A stretch of DNA of 64,000 nt from Sediminicola arcticus (GTDB lineage: Bacteria > Bacteroidota > Bacteroidia > Flavobacteriales > Flavobacteriaceae), in assembly GCF_040566695.1 (NCBI RefSeq), contig NZ_JBEXAE010000002.1, forward strand, positions 1-64,000. The letters run 5' to 3'. Below the pieces are notes generated by a model. That model ran no database searches and was not told the origin of the DNA. It saw only the letters and a program-made list of their open reading frames with translations. Positions 17,125 through 26,166 of this stretch are shown here, one piece after another; position 1 is the stretch's first letter; each line of letters begins with the position of its first letter. The translations under genes and the position numbers were made by a program.

Positions 17125-18789
17125 TTATTTTGCTTTTTTAGATCGTATCATTTTGTTTTTAGTTTTAGATTTAGAACCTACCCTAGACATTGCACATCTA
17201 AAACCAATATAATCGGTAGCCATATATTGTGGCATGTATCTGCGTTGTGCCGGATCTAACCAATACGCTCTATCTCTCCATGAACCTCCTTTGAAGACTC
17301 TAACTTCATCGTTGATCAAGGTGTTTCTGTTATTGGACTTATCGTATTTTCCTACTAAATTCCCAACTGAATCTACCTCAATTTTATGTTTTGGTGAGTT
17401 GTACATACTTTTTGTATTGTCCTCCTCCTCATCTTCACTGAATTGATCAAAGTATCTTGTAGATCCCGGTTCACCGTCTCTATAACCTCTGTTGTCACTA
17501 GAAGAGAAATTAGTTCTCAAATAGGTTTCATTCTCGTCAACCGGAACCATTTTTACTTCTCCAGGCAGATTGACTGCTACTATTTTTCCGTTCGGTAAGG
17601 TATCGTATACTATTTCATCCCTCAGCACATTTACTTTTCCATCTTCTCCTATAGCAGATTTCATATATACGTTACCTCTAAAGTAGTTGAAATCACTTAC
17701 TTCATCATCCACAATAGGTCTGTATACATCGGCAACCCATTCCGCAACATTTCCGGCCATATCATACAGTCCAAAATCATTAGACTTATAAGATTTTACT
17801 TCAGCAGTAATATCCGCACCATCATCTGACCAGCCAGCAATTCCGCCGTAATCTCCTTTTCCTTGTTTGAAGTTGGCCAATTGATCACCTCTTCCTACTC
17901 TTTGTCCACTTCTGGTGTAGTCACCTTCCCATGGATATTTTTTTCTTCCTCTATAATTATTGTATTCCCTAGATCCAATTTGAGCTTGAGCAGCATATTC
18001 CCACTCGGTTTCCGTAGGTAACCTATATTCAGGTAAAATAATTCCACTGCTTCTTTTAGCAAAGACATTAACGGAATCTTTTTGTTTCTTCCCTTGTAAG
18101 GAGTCAATACTTCCGTTGTATACAGATTCTGGTCTCATTAAATAGGCTTCAGTACTAAAGGTACCACTACCTTCCCCATCTAGGGCCTGATATTTTGCGT
18201 CTTCTGCCAAATAACCTTCGCGTTCCAACATTACCTCGTTAACGCGGTCCGTTCTCCATTCAGCAAATTGAGTGGCCTGCACCCAATTCACACCTACTAC
18301 AGGATATTCTGCATATGCAGGATGGCGCAAGTAGTTATTGGTCATGGTTTCGTTAAACCCTAATCTGTTTCTCCAAACCAACGTATCAGGAAGTGCACCT
18401 GTATAAATATGTGCATACTGAGGATTGTCGGGAGGGTAAACACTTTTTAGGTAATCTAGGTATTCTAGATACATAACATTAGTTACTTCTGTCTCATCCA
18501 TATAAAAGGATTGGACATGTTGAGTGGTAGCAGTGTTGTTCCAATCGTGCATCACATCATCCTGTACTTTACCTTTTGTAAAGGTTCCACCTTCCACAAA
18601 AACAAGACCGGGAGCGGTTTCTTGCTCCTTAAAATCTGAATTAAATTGGAAACCACCTTCTTTGTCATTAATTTTCCAGCCGGTAGCTCTGGACGTATTC
18701 TTGGATGATGAGGAGTTTTTGCTACAACTAGTAAAACTTCCTATTACCACTATACAAGAGAGTACAACTTTGATAAATTGTTTTTTCAT
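17125..18789 (-). CDS. gldJ: Gliding motility lipoprotein GldJ
   Basis: GldJ is an outer-membrane-associated lipoprotein needed for gliding and for the type IX secretion system. It stabilises the GldK ring component. A lipoprotein signal ends at C22 (SFTSC), followed by a serine/asparagine-rich linker. The rest is an FGE-sulfatase (SUMF1-like) domain: FVEGGTFTKG at residue 70, DETEVTN, PVVGVNWVQA, RLPTETEWEYAA, DMAGNVAEWV and the terminal GGSWRDRAYWLDPAQR ... GFRCAMS. The 554-residue length fits F. johnsoniae GldJ. Its neighbours murF and porV match the usual flavobacterial order, except that porU is missing. It shows the organism encodes parts of the gliding/T9SS machinery. Confidence 0.94.
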   Translation of the reverse strand: MKKQFIKVVLSCIVVIGSFTSCSKNSSSSKNTSRATGWKINDKEGGFQFNSDFKEQETAPGLVFVEGGTFTKGKVQDDVMHDWNNTATTQHVQSFYMDETEVTNVMYLEYLDYLKSVYPPDNPQYAHIYTGALPDTLVWRNRLGFNETMTNNYLRHPAYAEYPVVGVNWVQATQFAEWRTDRVNEVMLEREGYLAEDAKYQALDGEGSGTFSTEAYLMRPESVYNGSIDSLQGKKQKDSVNVFAKRSSGIILPEYRLPTETEWEYAAQAQIGSREYNNYRGRKKYPWEGDYTRSGQRVGRGDQLANFKQGKGDYGGIAGWSDDGADITAEVKSYKSNDFGLYDMAGNVAEWVADVYRPIVDDEVSDFNYFRGNVYMKSAIGEDGKVNVLRDEIVYDTLPNGKIVAVNLPGEVKMVPVDENETYLRTNFSSSDNRGYRDGEPGSTRYFDQFSEDEEEDNTKSMYNSPKHKIEVDSVGNLVGKYDKSNNRNTLINDEVRVFKGGSWRDRAYWLDPAQRRYMPQYMATDYIGFRCAMSRVGSKSKTKNKMIRSKKAK

Positions 18790-19220
18790 AATTAGGACTT
18801 GAGTTCAAAAAAATATAAACCGCTATTAAGTAGTTTGGGATTCGTATTATGATTTAAAATGATTTGCATTTGGCTATAAGAACGATGATAAGCGCATAAT
18901 ATTTTATGCTTTTACATTTTTTTTCATTAATTCTGATCATTGTGATTCGCATAGTTAATGCTTACAAAAGCCATAACGGTATAAAGCCAAGAATAGTATG
19001 ATTGGTCCTTATTCTTTTTGGGACTAGTGAAGTATATCTTTGGGAATTAAAATAGGATCATTCCTGTTGTTTAATGGATGATGTTGATGGAATCATCGAT
19101 TTTTTTTGAAAAGTATATAAGATATTGGCAAATTGTCCGTTAAATTGTAATACAACTCATTTCTTAAGGTAACCAATTTAAATGGGCATTTTTGAGATCT
19201 TGCTTAATCAAAAGTAGAAA
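18790..19220. other. gldJ-porV divergent gap; porU absent
   Basis: This 431-bp AT-rich interval holds no gene. In F. johnsoniae and P. gingivalis the T9SS sortase gene porU, more than 3 kb long, lies directly upstream of porV. Here I find neither porU nor a readable remnant of its C-terminus in any frame. It must contain the divergent promoters of gldJ and porV, but no perfect TAnnTTTG with a spaced TTG was found. Confidence 0.6.
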
Positions 19221-20366
19221 ATGAAAAAAATATTCACACTTGCATTATTGGTTTTGGTTTGTAAATTATCCGGACAGGAAGATAGGGTAATCACAACCGC
19301 AGTTCCTTTTTTGACTATCGCTGCAGATGCTAGGGCGGCTGGTATGGGAGATATGGGGGTTGCAACTTCTACAGATGCCTTTTCACAGCAATGGAACCCG
19401 GCTAAATTTGCATTTGCAGAACGGAAAATGGGAATAGGATTGAGTTATACCCCGTACTTAGAAAGTATTATTACAGACATAGCCTTATTAAACGCAGGGT
19501 ATTATAATAAATTTAATGACAGAAGTGCTTTCGCCTTTAGTTTGCGCTATTTCACACTGGGTGAAATAGAATTGAGGCAGTTTGCGAATGATCCAGGAAC
19601 CATTGCAAAACCAAATGAATTGGCGTTGGATGGTTCATATTCCTTGAAATTGAGTCAGACCTTTTCTATGGCTGTTGCTGGAAGGTTCATTAGCTCAAAT
19701 TTAAAGTTTCAGGATGATGCCGGCGCTGATTCTCAGGCAGCAAGTTCATTTGCAGTGGATGTAGCTGGGTATTACCGATCAAGGGAAATTGCCTATAATA
19801 ATTTTGATGGTAGATGGAGGGCAGGTTTTAACGTGTCCAATCTAGGAGGCAAAATAGCCTATGATCAAGGTGGACAGGGAAATTTTTTACCTACTAACTT
19901 AAAGTTTGGTGCTGGTTTTGATTTTATCTTAGATCAAGACAATGTTTTAGGGATAACTTCAGAATTTAATAAGTTATTGGTGCCAACTCCAAGAGATTTT
20001 GATGGTGACGGTGATGTGGATTCAGCCGATAATGAAGAATATCAAAGAATTGGATTCTTTAGTGGTATCTTTGAATCCTTTGGCGATGCTCCCGATGGAT
20101 TTAACGAAGAACTAAAGGAAGTTACCTGGGCTTTGGGTTTGGAATATAAATATCAAAACTCGTTTATGCTACGTACGGGTTATTTTAATGAGAGTGAAGT
20201 TAAGGGGTCTAGAAAATTTTTCACTTTAGGAGCGGGGTTCCAATTTAAGGCGACACAGATAGATCTATCATACTTATTCTCTTCTTCTAAGGTGAAAAAT
20301 CCTTTGGAGAATACACTTAGATTTTCACTAACATTTAATTTAGGGGAAGAAATTTTAAATGATTAA
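19221..20366 (+). CDS. porV: Type IX secretion system outer membrane protein PorV (LptO)
   Basis: PorV is a FadL-like outer membrane barrel that takes type IX cargo from the SprA translocon and hands it to the sortase PorU. A cleavable signal ends near residue 19. The start of the mature part TAVPFLTIAADARAAGMGD and the motif SFGDAPDGFNEELKEV near residue 290 are hallmarks of the family. The chain ends in a beta-barrel strand (LRFSLTFNLG). The 381-residue length is normal. An aspartate-rich DFDGDGDVDSAD loop (residues 259-270) looks like a calcium site. cdd follows at 67 bases. The sortase partner gene porU is absent upstream. Confidence 0.92.
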   Translation: MKKIFTLALLVLVCKLSGQEDRVITTAVPFLTIAADARAAGMGDMGVATSTDAFSQQWNPAKFAFAERKMGIGLSYTPYLESIITDIALLNAGYYNKFNDRSAFAFSLRYFTLGEIELRQFANDPGTIAKPNELALDGSYSLKLSQTFSMAVAGRFISSNLKFQDDAGADSQAASSFAVDVAGYYRSREIAYNNFDGRWRAGFNVSNLGGKIAYDQGGQGNFLPTNLKFGAGFDFILDQDNVLGITSEFNKLLVPTPRDFDGDGDVDSADNEEYQRIGFFSGIFESFGDAPDGFNEELKEVTWALGLEYKYQNSFMLRTGYFNESEVKGSRKFFTLGAGFQFKATQIDLSYLFSSSKVKNPLENTLRFSLTFNLGEEILND

Positions 20367-20433
20367 TTTAAGTAAGCTTCCTATTGGGTATAGTATCTTT
20401 GAAATCATACAATAACCGCTAAAATAATATTTC

Positions 20434-20919
20434 TTGAGAAAACAGACCATTTCCTTTGAGATGACCGTTTTTGACAGCTTCGACGACTTGTCTATAGAAG
20501 ATCAAAAACTTATGAATGCTGCTATTGCTTCCAGAAAAAATGCCTATGCCCCATATTCCAACTTTTTAGTGGGTGCGGCCGTATTGCTAGAAAATGGAGA
20601 AATTGTAATTGGAAACAATCAAGAAAATGCCTCTTATCCATCAGGACTATGCGCGGAAAGGGTGGCTGTTTTCTATGCAGGAGCAAAATATCCAGGTGTG
20701 CATATTAAGGCAATTGCTATTACTGCAACTTCGGAAAAATATATAGTTAAAGAGGCGGCAGCTCCATGTGGTAACTGCAGACAAGCTATATCCGAATACG
20801 AACAAAAACAAGAGACACCCATTCCTTTGATGTTGATGGGGGAGACCGGTGAGGTCATAAAATGCAATTCTATTGGGGATATTCTCCCATTGGCTTTTGG
20901 CAAGTCGTTTTTGGGATAA
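20434..20919 (+). CDS. cdd: Cytidine deaminase
   Basis: This zinc enzyme converts cytidine and deoxycytidine to uridine forms in pyrimidine salvage. The two zinc motifs are intact: CAER with C73 and the proton-shuttle E75, and PCGNC with C112 and C115. NAYAPYSNFLVGAA and NNQENASYPSGL form the nucleoside pocket. The start at 20434 is TTG. An ATG at 20461 would give 152 residues, but the longer form keeps an N-terminal stretch resembling flavobacterial homologues, so I keep the TTG start with moderate certainty. It lies between porV and pdhA, the usual order in this family of bacteria. Confidence 0.9.
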   Translation: MRKQTISFEMTVFDSFDDLSIEDQKLMNAAIASRKNAYAPYSNFLVGAAVLLENGEIVIGNNQENASYPSGLCAERVAVFYAGAKYPGVHIKAIAITATSEKYIVKEAAAPCGNCRQAISEYEQKQETPIPLMLMGETGEVIKCNSIGDILPLAFGKSFLG

Positions 20920-21036
20920 ACATAATTTTTCGCCTAAAAATTAGCCCAAAAACAGGGGTAATTTTATATTTTCCCATCTTTTTGTGGTTTCTTACTAGCT
21001 TTTTCTTCAATACTTTTTCTCTATTAAATTTATGTG

Positions 21037-21044
21037 TATTTTTG
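21037..21044 (+). promoter_or_regulatory. -7 element before pdhA
   Basis: TATTTTTG fits TAnnTTTG and is 41 bases before the pdhA start codon. No TTG is well spaced upstream, so this is a candidate only. The cdd-pdhA gap of 166 bases suggests pdhA has its own promoter. Confidence 0.4.
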
Positions 21045-21085
21045 TTCCCTTGTTTGATACATAAGCTTCAATAAATACTGAATTA

Positions 21086-22084
21086 ATGAAAAAAATAACC
21101 AAAGAAGTCTACCTTAAATGGTATGAGGACATGTTGTTGTGGAGAAAATTTGAGGATAAACTAGCCGCAGTCTATATTCAACAGAAAGTAAGAGGCTTTT
21201 TGCACTTGTACAATGGGCAAGAGGCAGTTTTAGCAGGTTCCTTGCATGCTATGGACCTTTCTAAGGATAAGATGATTACGGCATATCGTAACCACGTACA
21301 GCCCATCGGAATGGGTGTAGACCCAAGAAGGGTGATGGCGGAATTATACGGTAAGGTTACGGGTACTTCAAAGGGTATGGGAGGATCTATGCATATCTTT
21401 TCCAAGGAAAAGGGATTCTATGGAGGTCACGGAATTGTTGGTGGCCAAATTCCTTTAGGCGCTGGAATGGCTTTTGCTGATAAATATTTTAAAAGGGACG
21501 CTGTAACGCTTTGTTATATGGGTGATGGAGCCGTTAGACAAGGTTCCTTGCACGAAAGTTTCAACTTGGCCATGCTTTGGAAATTACCAGTTGTTTTTAT
21601 CTGTGAAAATAATGGATATGCCATGGGCACATCTGTCGCCAGAACCTCTTTTTCAACAGATATTTGGAAATTGGGCTTGGGCTACGAAATGCCTTGTGGA
21701 CCGGTAGATGGAATGGATCCAGAAACAGTGGCCAAAGAAGTTAGTAAAGCAGTAGAAAGAGCCAGAAGTGGTGGTGGACCAACATTTTTGGAAATGAAAA
21801 CATATAGATATAGAGGTCACTCAATGTCTGATGCCCAGCAATACAGGACAAAAGACGAGGTTGAGGAATACAAAAAAATAGACCCTATCAATCAAATATT
21901 GGAGATCATCAAGGAAAATAAATACGCTTCAGATGATGAGATCAAGAAAATAAATAAGCGTGTAAAAGACTTGGTTACCGAATGCGAAAAATTCGCTGAT
22001 GAATCGGACTACCCGCCAGTGCAACAATTGTACGATATGGTATACGAGCAAAAGGATTATCCATTTTTACCACATAAATTATAA
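21086..22084 (+). CDS. pdhA: Pyruvate dehydrogenase E1 component, alpha subunit
   Basis: This is the thiamine diphosphate-binding half of the E1 heterotetramer, which decarboxylates pyruvate and reductively acetylates the lipoyl group of E2. The ThDP motif GDGAVRQG ... NN is seen near residues 150-180 (YMGDGAVRQG, CENNGYAMGT). The phosphorylation-loop-like YRGHSMSDAQ is present near 243. At 332 residues it has the normal length. It is 4 bases upstream of the E2 gene. The E1 beta gene is not in the window, a split that is usual in Bacteroidota, where pdhB lies elsewhere. Confidence 0.93.
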   Translation: MKKITKEVYLKWYEDMLLWRKFEDKLAAVYIQQKVRGFLHLYNGQEAVLAGSLHAMDLSKDKMITAYRNHVQPIGMGVDPRRVMAELYGKVTGTSKGMGGSMHIFSKEKGFYGGHGIVGGQIPLGAGMAFADKYFKRDAVTLCYMGDGAVRQGSLHESFNLAMLWKLPVVFICENNGYAMGTSVARTSFSTDIWKLGLGYEMPCGPVDGMDPETVAKEVSKAVERARSGGGPTFLEMKTYRYRGHSMSDAQQYRTKDEVEEYKKIDPINQILEIIKENKYASDDEIKKINKRVKDLVTECEKFADESDYPPVQQLYDMVYEQKDYPFLPHKL

Positions 22085-22088
22085 GTAG

Positions 22089-23744
22089 ATGGCAGAAGTA
22101 ATTAATATGCCAAGACTTAGCGATACCATGGAAGAAGGTACGGTAGCTAAGTGGCTTAAAAAAGTAGGGGACAAAATTGAGGAAGGTGATATTTTAGCCG
22201 AAATCGAGACGGACAAAGCAACTATGGAATTTGAATCTTTTCACGAAGGTACATTGCTCCATATCGGTATTCAAGAAGGGGATGGTGCTCCTGTTGATTC
22301 TCTATTGGCCATTATTGGCGAAGAAGGGGAAGATATTTCTGGACTTTTGAATAGGGGTGCAACATCTTCAAATTCAACCGAAGCAGAAAAAGAAGAAGCG
22401 GAAGTGCTGTCTAAATCTGACGATAATACCTCCGAAAGTGCTTCTGAAACTACTGAAATTCCCGAAGGTGTAGAAATTATTAAAATGCCGCGTTTAAGTG
22501 ATACCATGGAGGAAGGAACAGTTGCTTCTTGGTTGAAACAAGTAGGTGATGAGATTGAAGAAGGAGATATCCTTGCGGAGATTGAAACCGATAAGGCTAC
22601 TATGGAATTTGAATCGTTCTACTCTGGAACCTTATTATATATTGGGATTAAAGAAGGAGAATCATCGCCTGTTGATGCTGTTTTGGCTATTATAGGGCCA
22701 AAGGGCACTAAAGTAGAAGGTCTTTTAGATAGAAAATCTTCAAGCGAAAAGGCCCCAGCAGCGAAAACTGAAAAGAAAGAGGAAGTTAAAGAAGAGGTAA
22801 AATCTTCTCCTTCATCAGAATCAGTGGCCGTTAGTGATGGCAAAAGAATCTTCGTTTCACCTTTGGCTAAAAAAATAGCCGATGAAAAAGGAATTGATCT
22901 GTCCTCTGTTACAGGAAGTGGAGATCACGGAAGGATTGTAAAGAAGGATATTGAGAACTACCAGCCAGCACAAAAGGCTTCAGCTGGGACACCTATATCA
23001 GAGAAAACGGAGACTTCTGCAGGAAAAGCACAAAGTGTTGCATTTGCTGCACCCGTAGGCGAGGAAAGTAGTGAAGAGGTGAAGAATTCCCAAATGCGAA
23101 AAGTAATCGCAAAAAGATTGGGAGAATCTAAATTTAGCGCACCACATTACTATCTTACTATAGAAGTGGATATGGACAATGCCAAAGCTTCAAGAGAACA
23201 GATAAATAGCTTACCAGATACTAAAGTGTCTTTTAATGATATGGTGGTTAAGGCATGTGCAATGGCTTTAAAGAAGCATCCGCAAGTAAATACTTCATGG
23301 AATGGTGATACCACCCGTTACAATCACCATGTTAGCGTGGGAGTGGCTGTTGCTGTTGAAGATGGACTTGTAGTTCCTGTGTTGAAATTCACGGATCAGA
23401 TGGGACTTACCCAAATAGGGGTATCTGTGCGTGATTTAGCTGGAAGAGCAAGGAATAAGAAATTGACTCCTGCCGAAATGGAAGGTAGTACGTTTACGGT
23501 ATCCAACCTTGGGATGTTCGGAATTTTAGAATTTACCTCTATTATCAATCAACCCAACTCTGCAATTTTATCCGTAGGGGCCATCGTTGAAAAGCCAGTG
23601 GTTAAAAATGGTCAAATTGTGGTAGGGAATACCATGACAGTTACCTTGGCCTGTGATCATAGGACAGTTGACGGTGCTACTGGAGCTCAGTTTATGCAGA
23701 CTTTAAGGGCATTCTTAGAGAACCCAGTTACTATGTTGGCATAA
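22089..23744 (+). CDS. pdhC: Pyruvate dehydrogenase E2, dihydrolipoamide acetyltransferase
   Basis: E2 is the core of the pyruvate dehydrogenase complex and moves the acetyl group to CoA. It has two N-terminal lipoyl domains with lipoyl lysines K43 and K169, each in ETDKATMEFES. Acidic, serine-rich linkers follow them. A peripheral subunit-binding domain (SPLAKKIADEKG, about residues 255-290) binds E1/E3. A C-terminal catalytic domain has the active-site DHRTVDGATGA near residue 525. At 551 residues it is complete. The two lipoyl domains are close copies. It is co-transcribed with pdhA and followed by a terminator. Confidence 0.95.
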   Translation: MAEVINMPRLSDTMEEGTVAKWLKKVGDKIEEGDILAEIETDKATMEFESFHEGTLLHIGIQEGDGAPVDSLLAIIGEEGEDISGLLNRGATSSNSTEAEKEEAEVLSKSDDNTSESASETTEIPEGVEIIKMPRLSDTMEEGTVASWLKQVGDEIEEGDILAEIETDKATMEFESFYSGTLLYIGIKEGESSPVDAVLAIIGPKGTKVEGLLDRKSSSEKAPAAKTEKKEEVKEEVKSSPSSESVAVSDGKRIFVSPLAKKIADEKGIDLSSVTGSGDHGRIVKKDIENYQPAQKASAGTPISEKTETSAGKAQSVAFAAPVGEESSEEVKNSQMRKVIAKRLGESKFSAPHYYLTIEVDMDNAKASREQINSLPDTKVSFNDMVVKACAMALKKHPQVNTSWNGDTTRYNHHVSVGVAVAVEDGLVVPVLKFTDQMGLTQIGVSVRDLAGRARNKKLTPAEMEGSTFTVSNLGMFGILEFTSIINQPNSAILSVGAIVEKPVVKNGQIVVGNTMTVTLACDHRTVDGATGAQFMQTLRAFLENPVTMLA

Positions 23745-23771
23745 TAACAATAGCTAACAATTATATTACAG

Positions 23772-23803
23772 AGCATTCCAATGATATTGGAGTGCTTTTT
23801 TTT
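23772..23803 (+). terminator. Terminator of pdhA-pdhC
   Basis: An 11-bp stem with one wobble (23772-23782 with 23786-23796), a 3-base loop and eight T follow the pdhC stop by 27 bases. Confidence 0.85.
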
Positions 23804-23827
23804 ATCTTTAAATCCAAATTTAAAAGG

Positions 23828-24871
23828 ATGAAAAAAATTATAAGGATTGCACTTTTAGCACTATTGGTTGGTTGTGGTTCCACACAAACCATGGGAACCC
23901 AAACAGGTGTTGTGGGAGGTCCCGAAGGTGTTAAAGGGAAAATTGTAGAGTCTACCGATAATACTAAGGCTTATGGTTCATCCGACAATGGCGCTACTAC
24001 TGCTGTATTTAGTGATAAAGCGAAAATCGGGGTTATAATGGATTATTTAGCCTCAGATGAGCTTCAAGGTAGGGAAACTGGCAGTGAGGGTATTGAAAAG
24101 GCTGCAGATTTTATAGAAGCCGTGTTCAAAAACAACAATATAAACCCTTACTTTATTACGTATAAGGATACTCTTACCAATATGGACACCAACGCCTATA
24201 ATATTGTGGGGGTCTTGGAAGGGACGGATCCCGTACTTAAAAATGAATTTGTTGTAATCGGTGCCCATTATGACCACATTGGACTTATTGCTCCTGAGAA
24301 TGGAGACACAATTGCCAATGGGGCCAATGATAACGCGTCAGGTACCACAACTGTATTGGAGTTTGCAAGGTATTTTGGGAACAAAAATAATAATAAGAGA
24401 AGCCTAATTTTTGCGCTCTTTAGTGCGGAGGAAAAAGGACTTTTGGGTTCTGCCCATTTGGCAAAGAGATTAAAATCTAAAAACCTAGATTTATATACCA
24501 TGTTAAATTTTGAAATGGTAGGTGTGCCCTTAGTTGAAAAGGATTACTATGTATATGTTACCGGTTACGAAATGTCTAATTTAGCAGCTATTAGTAATGG
24601 TTACGCTGGGGAAAAGTTGGTAGGGTTCTTGCCCACGGCAAAGGAGTATAACTTGTTTCAAAGATCGGACAATTATCCATTTGACACAGAATTTTCCGTG
24701 CCTTCCCAGACCTATTGCACTTTTGATTTTACTAATTTTGATTTTTATCATAAAGTAGGGGATGAGCCAGAAATTATGGATTACGAGCATATGGCAAATT
24801 TTGTAAATAAAATGTATCCAGTCTTGGAAAAAATCATCAATGCACCTATTAAAGAAATAAAATACAATTAA
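23828..24871 (+). CDS. M28 family metallopeptidase lipoprotein
   Basis: This is a probable periplasmic zinc aminopeptidase. I choose the ATG at 23828 (AAAAGGATG), which gives a clean lipoprotein signal MKKIIRIALLALLVGC; the ORF opens 36 bases earlier but that extension is charged and unlike a signal. The M28 metal ligands are visible: GAHYDHIG (His), NGANDNASG (Asp), FSAEEKGLLGS (catalytic Glu and metal Glu), NFEMVG and a late FYHKVGDE (His). A degradative role for cut peptides in the cell envelope is inferred. Its stop overlaps the start of the next gene by one base (TAATG), so the two are translationally coupled. Confidence 0.87.
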   Translation: MKKIIRIALLALLVGCGSTQTMGTQTGVVGGPEGVKGKIVESTDNTKAYGSSDNGATTAVFSDKAKIGVIMDYLASDELQGRETGSEGIEKAADFIEAVFKNNNINPYFITYKDTLTNMDTNAYNIVGVLEGTDPVLKNEFVVIGAHYDHIGLIAPENGDTIANGANDNASGTTTVLEFARYFGNKNNNKRSLIFALFSAEEKGLLGSAHLAKRLKSKNLDLYTMLNFEMVGVPLVEKDYYVYVTGYEMSNLAAISNGYAGEKLVGFLPTAKEYNLFQRSDNYPFDTEFSVPSQTYCTFDFTNFDFYHKVGDEPEIMDYEHMANFVNKMYPVLEKIINAPIKEIKYN

Positions 24872-25551
24872 TGTCAAATATTATCATAACAGGTTCTAGT
24901 AGGGGTATAGGTTTTGAAATGGCTCAGCTTTTCGCGAATGAAGGCCATCAAGTATTGGCACTCTCTAGAAATGAAAAGCCTATTTCTGAGTTAAAACATA
25001 AAAACATCACAAGTTTTTCATTTGATATTTCCAAAAAGGAAGATATACAGAGAATGGAAGACTTTATCAATAAAACTTGGTCCTGCGTAGACGTATTAAT
25101 TAACAATGCGGGTAAATTGTTAAACAAGCCCTTTTTGGATTCGTCTATGGAGGAATTTGAAGAGGTCTATAAGGTAAATGTTTTTGGAGTCGCTCGTATC
25201 ACTCAGAGTGTGATTCCTCATATGTCTAAAAAGGGTCACGTGGTTACTATTAGTTCTATGGGAGGCGTACAGGGAAGTGCAAAATTTCCGGGATTGGCAG
25301 CTTATAGTTCCAGTAAGGGTGCTGTTATTACCTTGACGGAATTATGGGCAGAGGAATTTAAGGAAGGTGGACCTTCATTTAATGTATTGGCCTTGGGGGC
25401 AGTACAAACAGAAATGTTGGAAGAGGCCTTTCCTGGGTATCAAGCACCAGTGACTGCTCTTGAAATGGCTTCCTATATCAAAGATTTCGCCTTATCGGGA
25501 CATAAACTATACAACGGAAAAATGCTACAGGTATCTAACAGTACCCCATAA
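24871..25551 (+). CDS. SDR family NAD(P)-dependent oxidoreductase
   Basis: A 226-residue classical short-chain dehydrogenase. The cofactor motif TGSSRGIGFEMA is at residues 7-18, NNAG near 79, a catalytic serine in TISSMGG near 128, and YSSSKG near 147 gives the Tyr and Lys. The protein is complete, but the substrate is unknown. It is coupled to the M28 peptidase upstream (TAATG) and its stop directly abuts the start of the SprT-like gene. It contains no membrane segment, so it is cytoplasmic. Confidence 0.88.
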   Translation: MSNIIITGSSRGIGFEMAQLFANEGHQVLALSRNEKPISELKHKNITSFSFDISKKEDIQRMEDFINKTWSCVDVLINNAGKLLNKPFLDSSMEEFEEVYKVNVFGVARITQSVIPHMSKKGHVVTISSMGGVQGSAKFPGLAAYSSSKGAVITLTELWAEEFKEGGPSFNVLALGAVQTEMLEEAFPGYQAPVTALEMASYIKDFALSGHKLYNGKMLQVSNSTP

Positions 25552-26154
25552 ATGAACGAAGTTTTAAAAAAATACCTCCCTGAAAGAGCGATTGAACCTT
25601 GTTTGGTTTTAATCAAGGACAATGGGGTGCATCTTAAAATTGTAAACGAGCGTGTAACGAGGCATGGAGATTATAGAAGGTTACCCAATGGGTTGCACCA
25701 TATTACAGTAAACTCTTCCTTGAACAAGTATCGGTTTTTGATTACATTGGTTCATGAAGTTGCCCATTTGGTTGCCTTTGAGAAATATGGAAGACGGATA
25801 TTGCCGCATGGCCTAGAATGGAAAAGAACATTTCAATATTTGATGTTACCGTTTATTCGCCCAGAAATATTTCCCTCAAAGCTATTGCCATTGTTGGCAA
25901 ACCATTTTAAAAACCCCAAAGCAAGTAGTGACACAGATGCTAAATTATCTATAGCCCTAAAACAGCTTGATCATCAAAATAAAGATAATTCCTATATTTT
26001 TGAACTTCCCTTCGGTAGTGTTTTTAGGATTTATAATGGCAAGTTGTTTAAGAAAGGGAACAAAAGGGTAAAGCGGTACGAGTGTGTAGAGATAGCCACA
26101 GGGAAAGTATATATATTTCAGCCCAATGCAGAGGTTGAATTGATCAGTGATTAA
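25552..26154 (+). CDS. SprT-like domain protein
   Basis: A 200-residue protein with a zinc-metallopeptidase-like HEVAHLV motif near residue 63 (HExxH) and a third ligand candidate in PHGLEWKRTF. The SprT family includes the DNA-protein crosslink protease SPRTN, but bacterial members are poorly understood. The C-terminal part (residues 140-200) lacks the four-cysteine zinc ribbon of Spartan-type proteins; it has only one cysteine. The gene starts directly after the SDR stop and precedes the sugar nucleotide gene by 12 bases. Function cannot be set from context. Confidence 0.8.
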   Translation: MNEVLKKYLPERAIEPCLVLIKDNGVHLKIVNERVTRHGDYRRLPNGLHHITVNSSLNKYRFLITLVHEVAHLVAFEKYGRRILPHGLEWKRTFQYLMLPFIRPEIFPSKLLPLLANHFKNPKASSDTDAKLSIALKQLDHQNKDNSYIFELPFGSVFRIYNGKLFKKGNKRVKRYECVEIATGKVYIFQPNAEVELISD

Positions 26155-26166
26155 AAATAATTGACC

